DNA of 64,000 bases, taken from NCBI GenBank assembly GCA_019095985.1, contig CM032669.1, forward strand, positions 31,522,604 through 31,586,603. Reading direction: 5' to 3'. The position numbers and the translations under genes are program-made. Of this stretch, positions 9,567-22,077 are shown piece after piece. The notes below the pieces were generated by a model, which searched no databases, was not told the origin of the DNA, and saw nothing but the letters and a program-made list of their open reading frames with translations. The stretch comes from Streblospio benedicti. Lineage: Eukaryota; Annelida; Polychaeta; Spionida; Spionidae. Each line of letters opens with the position of its first letter. The first letter of the stretch is position 1.

Positions 9567-12072
9567 CACAAAAACATCAAAAAACAAAAACAAAACAAAC
9601 AAACAAAGGTTTACGTTTAAAGTGAGTAGTAGTGTCTCAAATTGTATACCCTATGAATGAGAAGTCTTTCATTATACTATGATCTACAATATGTAGGCCA
9701 TTTATGTTTATCCAGTTCTAAAGACTAAATATTATGTATACACATATAATTTAACCTGGGTGTCTAATCTTCACGTTATTATCCATAATTGAGTGCAGTA
9801 GGTGCATCAACCACGTTTATCAACATACGTGTGACGTAGTGATAGACAAACGTGTGACATAGTTATCTGAACATGATGTACGTCATTCGATCAAAACCAA
9901 GGGGTCATCCAGGTGCGTTTGGCTGAATTTTTGGCTGAATTCTGAGTTGAGTTCATAGCCAGGATAGCCTACAGACCTCGTGTGTATAGTCTTAACCAAC
10001 CCAATTGGGGCTTGGGTATAAATTGAGGAATAATAGTTTTTGTATGAGAATTGAGGAGGAGCCTATTGATTTTAAATTGATTTTTATTAGCTAAATCTTG
10101 TAGATGTTTATATATTAGATTTGTCATGACATGAAAGTTTGCAGTTTCTTCCTATCACAACTACTCTTTCAGTTTAAAACACTCTACAAACAAATTCCTT
10201 AAATCTCAGTAGTTCCATATATGTACATACGTTCTTGCTTTAATAAAAGTCATAGATTGTAGTTTATGTAGAGATTTTCAATTACTGCAAATTATCATAA
10301 CTGTCCAGATGTATGAGAATTTGCTTTAATACATAATCACCACACAAACGTCTTCGTCTACTCATAGTCTATCAGATTTGATGTAAAACCAACCAAATAA
10401 CTGACTGTGCTGAAGACAATAGACGGACAGTTGATTATAATTTTGAACAGTAATATTAAAAGTGGCTGAAGAAAATCAGGTGGTATGGTCACAGGGTCAT
10501 TTACTATTACATATCCATTCCCTATGATATCTATATATGATTACATTACATGAAAAATATATAAAGCAGAGGAAAGTATGAAACAAAACTAATTGATTTC
10601 AAAAATGAATATTTTGAAGTAAATGCGTGTATCAAAAATACCTAGATCAACTAACTCACCGCACCACTTTAATCAATTTAGAAATGTATATATTTCGCTA
10701 CTACATATTACCTACCTAATTTACATACAAATCATAAACAAAAAATAAAGATAGAATGTGACGACTGCCTAGGTCATGCAACATGGCATATTTGGACTGT
10801 TTATGGGGTAGACAATTATGAATGAAATATAGCAATTTAGAATTTTGTTGGGGGAATAACAGCTGTTACCCTCGAACTGTTTGAAAGTCCAGTTTCCACC
10901 GGGGCATCATCATCATCATATCTCACATCAGTGATATGGAAATGGACTTGTAAGAGTGTGAATTAAATATGAAGCCGGGAAAACCGACGATGTCGGGTCA
11001 TATAAGTTGCTAAAAGTTCCTGTATGTAAGGTCTTCCGAATGAATATATTAAACTCATGCCCGAGTAGATGGGTGTATTTGAAAAAATTCTAATCATTGT
11101 ACTACGCAAATCCATTTTAATCTGTATAAAGAAAACATCTATCATCAATAGTATCAAAATATCAAACACATCCGTTTTAGTTAGATGGCGCAATGTTTCA
11201 TATGGTTGTGTAATTCAACAAACAAGGATAACTGATATAAACCCATTGTTTATAGAAGGACAAATATAAACATTCCCTATATATATGTAATCCCCTATTT
11301 GTTTGGAGGCAGTCAAATAATTACCAAATAAAAGTTGTCACGGTATTGCTCCCATGTTTCTGCAAAATATCCCTTTATTTAGTTTGTATTTTCCAGGGTC
11401 GATTAGTGCAAAAACTGGTCAACAGGACGAGTAGCACTCAAAAATCTACTAGTCCTGCAAAAAATGTACTTGTCCTCTTTGCACAAACTCTGTACTTGTA
11501 TGCCAAGCATATGTGATACAGCCTCAGCTCTATTTGTTTGTAGAAAGTCAAAGAATTATCTAATATCAATTGTATGTGTACACCCAATTTATTGAACCAT
11601 GTTAAAAAATGTCAAAACATAGTAATATAAGATGATACTGATTGTTTTGAATATTTAACTATTAAGCATGCACAGATTGTTTCATATTACAGATCTTGGG
11701 GACATATCAGTTGAGTATGGAGAGGTGAAGAGGAAGCTTCTTCGTCACATCCAATAGCATCCAAAGATCTTCACATTTATCAGCAGGATTATAGATAAAA
11801 AAGTTAGATTTCTGAATTCTGACAAAATTGTTTTTCAAAAATTCTTATCCAATAGCTATTTGTAAACAGAAAGAAATAATAAATCTAAATTAAATTTAAC
11901 ATACCCGGTATGTAGTCTCCTCAAACTGCTATATTTCTCTGTCAGTAAAACATCCCTCATGCATGATTGATTTAGATTTACATACTCTAACCTGCTATAT
12001 ATTTTTGTAAAAAAGTGTATTCTGAAATTTCTAATCGTCATTTTAATGTGAATTAATTTTTATTTATTTTAG
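9567..12072. other. AT-rich non-coding stretch
   Basis: No recognisable gene is present. A possible short exon follows TTACAG at 11691 (frame DLGDISVEYGEVKRKLLRHIQ then a stop at 11757), but there is no supporting neighbour. The ORFs at 10963-11269 are short and lie on both strands of the same AT-rich DNA. Confidence 0.4.
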
Positions 12073-13378
12073 TTGCAGTTTTTGCCCCTCTTGATGGATA
12101 TGTACTCAATAGTCACAGTGCTGGCTCACTACACTTGTATAATCACAGAATTGAAATTTAAAACAATTGTATGTGAAAGTAAGTATTTTAAGTTTATAAA
12201 TCTGGTCCTCGTATTGCCCCCTGCCCCCCCCCCTCCTGCTCCCAAGTATTTGTAAAAACACCCTAGGTCTATATTTGGGAAAGAAAGACCGTAATAACGA
12301 CATTATTATAACTGGTGTACTGGTCCAAAGACTTTGATATGCAGAGATGCCAACCCCAACAGATCCTAATTAGTAGTCCGATCATGAAAATTAGTAGTTT
12401 GAACAATGAATCTGTAGTTTGTCAGAATCGCAACCTCTACCCACTCACCTTCCTGTGAAATATTAGTTAAACTAACATATATTCAAAAGCAAGCCAAAAT
12501 AAAGCATACTAGATTTTTTTAAAACTTTATTAAACATCCAACCAACAAAATTAATCAAAAACATATTAAGGTAATTAATATTAGTTCCCAATTGCCAAAT
12601 GCAGTCAAATATGGTCAATCTTTAGTACACCAATTACACTAACCTGACTGAGATTTTATAATCATAAATTAAAGATTGACCATATCTGACTGCATTAATG
12701 AATATGAAAATTTACGAATAATTACCTTTATATTTAAATTATTTTTTTTTATTACATTATTTTTATAGAAAACACCAAACAACTTTTATTTACTTGTCAT
12801 TGGCAATATAATGACATAGCTAGTACAGTTTATACACACATGATTTGGATGCATTATATATATTATATATCTAATTTGAAATAAATTATTTTTTTTTGTT
12901 TTTTGTAATCTAAAAGAATATAAAAAATATATAAATAATAATCTAAACACTTATGTGGCTAATAAAGTGTTATGAGGTTTACTTTTCATTTTGGATATCA
13001 ACTTATTCATGTCAATATAAAACTGGCAAATGCAACATCCCTGATCAATATTGGTGCTAGTCTAGTCTAATATTTGGGAATAAGATTGCTGCCAGGCTGC
13101 AATTTTTGTTTTGTTTTAATATGGCTGCAATGCGATCCAAAGACTATTTGAAATGAACAAATATTATTACTGATAGGGAGATTGAAAAAACTTGGGAATT
13201 CACAATATAGACTGTGATGTTGCATGCAATATATATTTTTTGTATTCACATTAACATTCTGTTTACTGACCAATATATCTTTTCAGCATTATTGCTCCAC
13301 CAACTCTTCAAGACACAATGTCGCTTTGATCTACCTAGAGCCTATGGTGATTTCCTGATAAACTGGGGAAAATTGTAG
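12073..13378 (+). CDS. Possible last two exons of a small unrecognised gene
   Basis: Exon 12073-12178 is preceded by TTATTTTAG and ends at a strong donor (GAAA|GTAAGT). Exon 13287-13378 is preceded by TATCTTTTCAG and ends in TAG. The two splice in phase (one base left over, then two), with no stop between. They would encode 35 codons (LPLLMDMYSIVTVLAHYT-like, hydrophobic) plus a 29-codon tail (LLLHQLFKTQ...AYGDFLINWGKL). An AATAAA lies 121 bp after the stop. Upstream exons were not found and the protein is not recognised, so this rests only on splice signals, phase agreement and the poly(A) signal. Chance agreement is possible. Confidence 0.3.
12598..12696. repeat. Foldback element inside the putative intron
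   Basis: The arms at 12598-12624 and 12670-12696 (AATGCAGTCAAATATGG... against its complement) pair over about 26 bp with one mismatch, around a 45 bp loop. This is typical of a very small foldback MITE. Confidence 0.75.
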
Positions 13379-13498
13379 CAAACCTGGACTTACCTGTTAT
13401 TGACATTATGTATTTTCAATTGTATGTAAATAAGATGTAGATCTACATGAAGATTAATATTTTGGTTCATCTTTCACAGAGATGTATATGTACTTTGT

Positions 13499-13504
13499 AA
13501 TAAA
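13499..13504 (+). promoter_or_regulatory. Poly(A) signal AATAAA
   Basis: It lies 121 bp after the TAG of the putative small gene and supports a 3' end there. Confidence 0.3.
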
Positions 13505-13509
13505 TGTCT

Positions 13510-16238
13510 CAGCAACATGAGCCATGCCCATTGTAATTTTTGGATATGTTTTTGCGATATTCAACTAAAAAAAATTCATAAAAAAATTCGAAATTATAAT
13601 ATTTTTTAATAATATGGCTGCAAATCATAATATTCAATTTTATTTCATTTTGTCATCATATTAGTTTGCATATCATGTTACTATGCAATCCAAAATTAAA
13701 CTTAAAATTAAACTTAAATATAGATCACCAAAAGTAGTAGTTACTGTACTGATGTTTCCTTAGCAACTATTGGGTCAAAAGTAGTCTTGAGATTGAAACT
13801 AGCTAGATGAAGAAAGTAAAAAAATAGTTTTGTATGTGTATTTAGCTAAGTTTTGGATTTTAACAGGGAAATTGATAATTAATAAAAAAAATAGAACAGT
13901 GAGAAAGGCAAATTCATGATGTTTTCTGTCTTGAAAATATGTTGAAAATACATATATGTAAGTGTATTCTCAGGTTCTCTATTACAGACAACACTAAAAA
14001 ATTGACTGGCGTTAGCCTAAATTAGATAATGTGTTTGTGTATATGTGTAGTCGGTATTTTTTTCCCACTTATTGTATTCAATATGCGATTAGTAGTGTGG
14101 ATTAATGTTTAAGGGAAATATTAGTTTACAGGTCTAGATTTTACGATTTGTTTACATTTAATCAAAGGTAGTTTTATAGTTTGTTTTGACATAATAAACA
14201 TGTCCTATTACAATACCATATAAAGTGTGTTGTTATATTATTTTAATAAAAGAATATCACAATCCAGCAATGAACTGGGATTATATCAATTTTTCAGCAC
14301 ACGTGTCACATACAAAATATATATTTTCTTACAGGGTTAGTTGCAAAGGGGAAATCATTATTCACTTACGGTAAACATTTTTGTACAAGTCTAGGTAATT
14401 AGGACCTCAAATATAAATTCCTATTAAATCAAATGTCAGAGCACATCACCTAGGATTAATAATCAATTTATATTTAATCTAGACTGTACTTATGTTATCC
14501 ATTTGACTTTATAGCATTGGTTCCTGGCACGAATGTTAGTAAAGTATGGTACTAAGTCAAGGAAGAGAATTTAACACTCATTGCCACTATATTGGGAGTT
14601 ATTTTTTAAGAAAAAAATAAACTGCTGAACAAAACACATTTTTATAATTATCATTAAATAGTGTTCTATTATTCATATACATATTTAATTGTATTTGAAA
14701 AGTAAAAATATAGCAGCATAATTCAAAGTCCCTAGTTTCAATGTGTGCCATGCTTAATGATACTAGAAAGTCTTGTGACTGTACTAGATCTAAGTCATTT
14801 CATAACGTGGGGAACGTTATGTACACATATATATTTTTATATATTGATATAAACTTCAAATTATGTGCTATTTTCACCGAAGATAATAATGATAGGGATC
14901 TGGACTTGGTTTAGGGACTAATTGATTAATGATACAATGAGCAATCTGTAGGGTGAGTCTGTTCAGCTATGAAGAGGTTGTTTATGTAAATATCATTTTT
15001 TTATCTTCTTAAAAATTCTTTTTGCAAAAACATATGGCATGGTTTATTGTTACCACCAGTGATAGCACTTAACTGGTGGTCAATAGTAGGACCTCTTTTC
15101 ACTTGTAATGTTTATTCTGTTTTAACCAAATTACTCAATACTGTAGCGGTCAGTATGGATTACTTATCAGTCTGTGGTTAGAACGAAAATGGAATACCTT
15201 AAAATTTGTTTTCTCGTGCTTTTGGACTTTTTATTTTTTGGCGTGATTTTGGCTTAATTTTATATCACTTTAGTTGCTACAAGTTTTTGAATTTGAGCGT
15301 AAACGTACGTATCGTTCTGTAGTGATAATAACGCTTTCTAACCTTGCTTTTATTTTCCTCACTGCGGGTTCAACGTGTTTCGGATTTTGCTTTTGTACCC
15401 ACTAGTAGCCGTTTGACTTGCTTATTTTAACTTACTTTATGTGACACTCGTTGTGTATTTCACTAGAATTTTGTGTCTACAGTTCCCCAGTCTTTCCCCC
15501 TCTTGCACTATTTATACTTGTTATTCATGGAAACCTGCTACCACGTGTTGTACTGCTTCTTGTGCCTAAAATCTTGGGACTAAGACTGTCGTTATCAGGT
15601 GTGTATTGTTTGCCTTATTAAACTGGTACGCGTAGCTTTGGGTTTTGCCCATTTTAAAACATTCAGCTATGGTTCTATTAATTGGCCTTTCATTTATAAG
15701 GCGTTTATCTCAATATGCTAATCAAATTATAAACAGTATCATTTTTGGGTGTGTGTACATCTTCACACAAAGTGGAATTCGGGGTTTTCACACAATGTTA
15801 GTAGATCATTTTCCAGTTTTCATAACAATTTTGGATTAAAGCCCTATCACCCCAAGTAGTTTTTGTTTCTTAATCACCCCAAGTAGTTTTGATTGTTTTG
15901 TTTTTTCTCTATAATGGTATTCCAAGTACCCCCTACTTTTCTTGGTATAGACGATTGATTTTTTTGCTTAATTATATTAAAAGGTATTTTCACGTATTAA
16001 CAGTGGTGGCAGTTTGGGAAGCAATACTTAAGACTAAAGTGTGCCGTGGAACATCCCTAACGGTGACTGATTTGAATTTCCTACTTATGATTTCTATCAT
16101 TTATGTAGGTCAGCACAGCAGTTTAATTTTTGGCACCACGTGGGTTCAAATTGCAGTGTGGCAGCAGTACTTTCAACAGTTGAGTTCATCTCAATGCACA
16201 TGGAATGGTTAAATATTATTTTGGGCGATCAGCCTTTT
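13510..16238. other. Non-coding stretch
   Basis: No gene is recognised. The open frames at 15645-15839 and 15889-16212 have no known motif. A small stem-loop (ACCACCAGT ... ACTGGTGGT) lies near 15053-15081, and a short direct repeat (ATCACCCCAAGTAGTTTT) occurs twice near 15846 and 15877. Confidence 0.4.
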
Positions 16239-16615
16239 CCCCCTTTTTTTTTTCATCTACGTCATGTTATATGTAACCTAATTTTAAGTTTTCTTTACCA
16301 CTGTATAGCTTCATGTCAGCTGCTGCTTGAGTCTTTTGAGCCAGGCTCAATGAATTCAACTAATATTTCCTGTTTTACCCTCTTTATTCCAGCACGTTCA
16401 GCGAACATCCTCACAGCTTGTGAGGTGCTTACCCCTTTTTTTCCTCTACGCCACGTTATATGTAATCTACTCTCAGCCTTCTTACCACTGTATAGCTTCA
16501 TTTCAGCTGCTGATTGTGTCTTTTTGAGCCAGGCTCAATGAATTCTACTATTTTTTCCTGTTTTTACCCCCTTTATTCCAGCACAATCAGCGAACATCCT
16601 TATAACTTGTAGGGT
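16239..16615. repeat. 185-190 bp tandem duplication
   Basis: Two units, about 16239-16431 and 16432-16615, share TACGTCATGTTATATGTAA-like, GAGCCAGGCTCAATGAATTC and TTATTCCAGCAC blocks. They differ by scattered substitutions and small indels, so the duplication is not recent. Confidence 0.8.
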
Positions 16616-17135
16616 GCCACTGTAAGGTTCTTTTAACATGTGCCGTAGCACATATTTGCACTTTATGCATGTATCTGGTAACTGACCATCCGTTTAGTAA
16701 GTCAGTCGTGCCTTCAGCACATAATTGCACTTTATCCATCATTCTTGTAACTGATATCCTTTAAGTAAGTCAGACGTGCCTTTAGCACATAATTCCACTT
16801 TTATCCATCAATCTTGTAACTGATATCCCTTAAGTAAGTCAGTCGTGCCTTTAGCACATAATTGCATTTCTTTATCCATCAATCTTGTAACTGATATCCC
16901 TTAATTAAGTCAGTCATCCCTTTAGCACATAATTTTTTTTTTTAGCCATCAATCCTAACTGATTTTGCCTTAAGTAAGTCAGTCGTGCCTTTAGCACATT
17001 ATTTCACCTTATCATTGTACTGTGTAACTGACATCCCTTTAGTAATTCAGTTTTGCCTGTAGCACACATTTGCACTTTTGTATGTTAATTTTGTAACGGA
17101 CTGTACCTTCAGTAAGTCGGTCGTGCCTTTAGTAC
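16616..17135. repeat. ~70 bp tandem array, eight units
   Basis: Eight degenerate units each contain ACTGA...TCAGT followed by GTGCCTTTAGCAC, with a GCACTTTATCCATC-like spacer. Each unit thus carries two adjacent short inverted repeats (ACTGA/TCAGT and GTGC/GCAC). The central units are most alike and the outer units more diverged, as expected of a decaying minisatellite. Confidence 0.85.
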
Positions 17136-17459
17136 ATTTACTTTTCTTGCACCAAACACATTTGGACTGTAAAGCACAATGCAAACATAGAGCTCGTGTG
17201 AAATCTGGATAACCCCAGGCGCCTAAAAATAGGGGGAAGAACTAAAAAACAACAACAATCCTAGCTGTCCTACCCTAGAATTCAAATAATTAGCTGATCC
17301 AGAATTGATGAGCTAAATCCAGACAAGGGAACTTCCTCCTTTTGACCCAAGCCACTGGACTGACAGGAAGCATTTTTTGTGTGCTCAGGATAACTTGTAG
17401 AGAAATGTAAGTTTTTGGTTTGATCAAATAGCCTTTACCATGGCTATTTGGATCCCTGA

Positions 17460-18070
17460 GTCTATTGCTAAAATAATTCTAGAATATAAAAGGCAACTGG
17501 AATTCCAGCTAGCTAAGTTAATTTGGTTTAAATTACATTTAGAGTAAATTCTTGAGTTGAGCATTTTAAAAGTGGCTGTTGAAAATGGCGGGAAAGCACA
17601 TTGAGCTCTCTTGGCTAGTTCAGGAAGTCAGAATACAAAAAGGCACCTAGAATGCCAGTCAGTCAAGTTACTTTGGGTTAATTTTAGCACATTTAACGTG
17701 GATTTTTTGAGTTTGGCATATTCAAAAACAGCAGTTGAAAATGGCGGGAAAACACATTTTAGTTTTTGCTGGCTACTTTAGGAGTCATATATAAATAGCC
17801 ATTGGAATTTCAGCTAGCTAAATTAGTTTGGTGTAAATTACATTTAGAGTAAATTCGTGAATTTGAGCATTTCAAAAGTGGCTGTTAAAAATGGCGGGAA
17901 AGCATGTTTTAGCTATCTGGGCGTAGTCAGGAGGACATGGTGTATTAGAGTAAATTAACAATCCTGTGAAGAATCATACTAAAGCCAGCTTGCTCCACAC
18001 TCATTGGGTGAAATAGTGCCAGAATATTTAAGTTTGAAATGTAACTGCCAAGTTGAAAATGGCGGGAAAT
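17460..18070. repeat. ~155 bp tandem repeats with phased E2F-like motifs
   Basis: Three clear units and a diverged fourth share AGCTAGCTAAGTTA-like, TTTAGAGTAAATT and GTTGAAAATGGCGGGAAA blocks. TGGCGGGAA, which matches the core of E2F sites, occurs at 17586, 17742, 17892 and 18060, i.e. every 150-168 bp. The rest of each unit has diverged more than this block. Confidence 0.75.
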
Positions 18071-18180
18071 GAGAATGCACCTTCACTAAGGTGACAATTC
18101 TAAATAACTTCATGTCTCAGTACCAAGCTAATGGAATGTTATCATTATCCCTATTAATATATAGCAAATTGAAATATTAG

Positions 18181-18720
18181 TAGTGTGGCCAAGTGGAAAA
18201 TCGGCACACTTTTGGGAGGCACACGACAGCAATATATAAGGTGTCTCACGCGGCGGCAACTGTACTCAACAACTCTTTCGACGGTGCCAGTGTAAAAAGG
18301 GCAAGCCGAAAATGACTTTTAAGCATCAAAAATGCTCCATCCTCCAAATACCGGAGGTGTATATAATGCTGTCTGTTTCATGTCAGGGGTCTATCTCCCC
18401 AGGAGAAAAAATCATGTGGAATGCTGTCCCATCGACTCACCTCTAGATAGGATACGCCCGTTGCGTGTTCATAAGTGGGCGACGGAGGCAAGCTCACGTT
18501 GGCCATGCCTGTCTGGTTGGCACATTGCTGTCTGGGCAGCGGACGGCCCCCCCCAATGACCACTGATCACAGACTTAAGATCTCAGCGCCGCCCGGATAT
18601 GAATTGCAGTAAATAACTAAAACCCATTGGGAAGACCCCAAAACGGGGTTTCAACACGTTACTCACATGTGGGTGGAGAGCTAACTCTGAGCTGTATTGA
18701 TAATTTTGTTGTCGTAATTA
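18181..18720. other. GC-rich segment with a TATA-like box, unexplained
   Basis: This stretch is clearly GC-richer than its flanks. It contains TATATAAG near 18234, a CCTCC...GGAGG stem near 18343-18358 and a CCCCAAAACGGGG hairpin near 18636. Short frames on both strands (18332-18563) do not resemble known proteins. It could be a promoter/first exon or part of a transposable element; I cannot decide. Confidence 0.3.
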
Positions 18721-19231
18721 TGAGGGACAAGCGGACGTCTCCATGGATTCTAAATACTAGATTTTTGCGGTTAAAGTGCGTCCACTATGTCCTCCTGCAC
18801 TAATTGTGCCTGGCTTTAGTAGTGTAGTTATATTTTATTTTACATTTTGGTTATATTTGATCTCACATGAATTCCATAGTGCTTGTCTGATCGGGGAATC
18901 AAGAGTTATTTTAGTTATAATTGCAAATGACACCTATGCATAATTAAGAGTTGAAACACAAAGTCAAAACTTTACCTTGAGGCGGTCCCTAGCAATAGGT
19001 GTGAAATGTTGGCCCTGGGCAGGCTCTTAGCTTGCAGTAAAACAGTCTGGGGATAGGTCTCTGAGGATAAGATTCTGTATGTACACAAGTTCTAAAAATT
19101 CTATACAACCACAACTTATTCCTATTTTCAAGGTTATTGTCATTCCAGAGATTGTTAAATCATTTCTCTTGCCCTATCATAGTATGGACTGTATTTATGA
19201 CATTTTTACTTCCTTTTTCATATAACCCAGA

Positions 19232-19455
19232 TAACGCAACTTGGTTGAGCCAACGTTAGCCCAACGGCGAACTCTTGGTTGGGTCAACGTTGGCGAATCT
19301 TGGTTGGGCCAAAGTCATTTTGTCCATTTGAACCAACGTTGGGCCAACGTTGGCAAAAGAGTGGCTAGTGTTTGGCAAAACATTGGGCCAACGTTGGTAA
19401 GACCTTGGTTTATTGGTGGCATATATTGTTTGGCCCAACGTTGGCTAAAGAGTGG
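19232..19455. repeat. Palindrome-rich CCAACGTTGG repeat
   Basis: The palindrome CCAACGTTGG or one-base variants occurs at least six times, often joined as GGGCCAACGTTGG and separated by TTGGTTGGG-type spacers. Every copy is self-complementary, so the cluster can form many alternative hairpins. Confidence 0.8.
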
Positions 19456-19719
19456 ACAACACACACATATATGTTGTGTGTTGACTTACAGTGAAAATGT
19501 CAAGCTTAGTTAAAATAGAGATTGGGAGAAATTATTTCAAAAGGAAGTGGAATTAGCATCAGAATTTTGTAGTAGATTATTGGATGAATATTGTGGAGCT
19601 GTAAATATGAAAGACCAAATTGTTAGAATAATATATGTGGATGCAATGATAACTCTTTGGCTGTGCCTTTGTGTCATGAAATGGAAGAGAGACATTTTGA
19701 TTTCAAGCTGCTCCATAGA

Positions 19720-20495
19720 ACTATTCATGTTGAAGAGGGAAGACGGATTTTTGATAGGAAGAGAGAAAGAAAGTTGAGAAAGGTGAAAAAAGCAATAGCG
19801 AAGGAAAACAAATCAAGTGGACTTATTTCTATTGTTGAGTAGGATACACAGAAGAAAAGCGACCTATTCATTGAGAGCTGTAGTGTGTGTGTGACTGATA
19901 TTAATAAAGGTGTAAAAGAAAGTGATATTTGTGGTGTTATTGAATTTGAATGTACGTGTAGAGTGTGAGAACAATGTTGTAAATGTTGAAGATGTGCTTA
20001 AAGTTGTAAATATGGATGGAAAGTATGTAAATATGTGTGAAGAATTTGGCTTGTTGGATCATATTATTTATAGGACTATGATTTTCGACACATGGATTTT
20101 GGTTACTATTCATGTTGAAGAGGGAAGAAGCATTTTTGATAGGAAGAGAGAAAGAAAGTTGAGAAAGGTGAAAAAAGCAATAGCGAAGGAAAACAAATCA
20201 AGTGGACTTATTTCTGTTGTTGAGTAGGATACACAGAAGAAAAGCGACCTATTCATTGAGAGCTGTAGTGTGTGTGAGACTGATATTAATAAATGTGTAA
20301 AAGAAAGTGATATTTGTGGTGTTATTGAATTTGAATGTACGTGTAGAGTGTGAGAACAATGTTGTAAATGTTGAAGATGTTATTAAAGTTGTAAATATGG
20401 ATGGAAAGTATGTAAATATGTGTGAAGAATTTGGCTTGTTGGATCATATTATTTATAGGACTATGATTTTAGACATATGGATTTTGGTGATTATT
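19720..20495 (+). repeat. 385 bp tandem duplication with a short basic ORF in each copy
   Basis: Bases 19720-20104 are repeated at 20105-20495 with roughly 97% identity. Each copy holds a frame of about 40 codons rich in Lys/Arg (EEGR..FDRKRERKLRKVKK) ending in GLIS(I/V)VE and a stop, and a second frame of about 70 codons (MIFVVLLNLNVRVECENN...). Neither is recognised. Differences between copies are few, so duplication is recent or selection or sequence error cannot be separated. Confidence 0.8.
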
Positions 20496-20529
20496 GTTTT
20501 CTACTTAATAAATTGCATGATCTAGAATG

Positions 20530-22060
20530 GCAGTTCAAAGCTTCAACTTTGCTGGGTCTTCTGCTAATGTCCATCATATGGCACTGGAATTTATTGCAAA
20601 GATTTAGTTTTTAATATGATTGTTTCAGTATCTAATTTTAACTGTTATTGAATTGCATTTTTGGGGTATGGTTTTTGATTCATGTGACATTAATTTGAAT
20701 TGAATGGCATATGGGCATATGTAATATGGAAGAACACCAGCAGATTTGTGATCACAAGTAATTACTCTCATTTGAAACTCCTCTAACCAATTTGGCAAGA
20801 GCAATAACAGGAACACTAGCCCAATGTTATTAGTGGCCAGATGTTCAAAGGACACTGGCCAAATTCAAAGTTGCTTAAAAAGGGAGCGTCAAAGGTGCGA
20901 CCTTGGACGTGAGCACCAAAGGAGCGGTTGCAAGTAGCGTAGACAGTAAGTAAAGCTTGTGGGGTCTGAGGGCATGCACTCACAGAATGTTTTTACATGG
21001 ATGTCTCTATAAGCTCTCTGGTGCATTCTTTTTCTGAGAAAAGTAGTTTATCTTTATTTTTGATGAAATGGAGGTACATGTATTTAGATCATGTTTTTCT
21101 TCTTTTTTATGGTCTTCCATGTTAACTTACATATTGATTATTCATTGTTTTCCCTGCATGTCACTGTCTTAGCCTGAGTGCCGCTGCTTCCCTCAACCCT
21201 CTCTCTTACATTGGCCAAAACCCCGAGGTCATTTTACGTGTTTGGGTGTCAAAAGCTTTGTCATACAAGTCATTCATTTGGTGTATAACAGTGGTGTCAT
21301 CATGATTAGAACTAGATAAACTATATGTATAACCGTATAAGGAATCACTGTGCACAATTTATTTTTCTGTTACTTTTTTATTTTAAGACAATAGTAAAGA
21401 GGTTTCATTTGACAGCATTAATTTGCACTACCGGGCACCATTTTATACGCTTATCGGACTAAATGTAAAAACCTGAATGTTTGACCTCCTTGCAGACATA
21501 CTCATAATTGTTCAATTTTAATAAGAAGTAATACATGTTCTTGTTCCTAACAACTTCAGCCTTATGATGATATATAAATCATTACCAAAAACATATATTA
21601 GGTATTTTAAATTATTTTCTTATTACTAAGATGCATTTACTTCCATGCTGTTGCAAAAAAAAAAAAAAAAACCCCAAACATTCCCGGCGAACTGTATAGA
21701 GGTTCTTCTAAGCATTAAAAATGTGATGTTTGGTTTTCAAAAATTGGAGAAATTTGAAATAGGTTAAGCTAAAATGGTTTATTCACATTTTGGTGAAAAG
21801 ATGATCAATATACAAGCATTTCTATGGAAATTATGGCAGTTTACCGTTGGCTACACAACTCTGATGAATAGAAAGATTTTATCCACGCGACGTTGCACAA
21901 TATTGCAAGGATACAATGGCTGTCATCTCACAAAATGTAAATAAGAAAGGGTCGAATCCACGATGTATGGCAGCTTAATTGTCAACTGTACTCGCCCAAA
22001 ACGTGATAGAAAAGGCAATCTCCAAAGTGGCAGGTGCAAATTGAACCCCAGTCACCGAAT
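20530..22060. other. Non-coding stretch
   Basis: No supported gene. A poly(A) run of about 20 bases lies at 21654-21673. A GC-richer patch at 20880-20945 could be an exon (frame SVKGATLDVSTKGAVASSVD before GTAAGT) but has no partner. Confidence 0.3.
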
Positions 22061-22077
22061 GGATTAAACACTCGAAT

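Noticed and set aside
11692-11757. Terminal coding exon after TTACAG
   Set aside because: Only 20 codons, no recognisable peptide and no matching upstream exon.
15140-15600. Possible solo LTR (TG start, CA end)
   Set aside because: Only the end dinucleotides fit; no second copy, target duplication or coding part was found.
18332-18563. Overlapping plus and minus ORFs in the GC-rich island
   Set aside because: Neither shows a domain or codon pattern; mutual overlap in GC-rich DNA is expected by chance.
20880-20950. Coding exon before GTAAGT
   Set aside because: A short open frame with a donor-like end but no acceptor, partner exon or homology.
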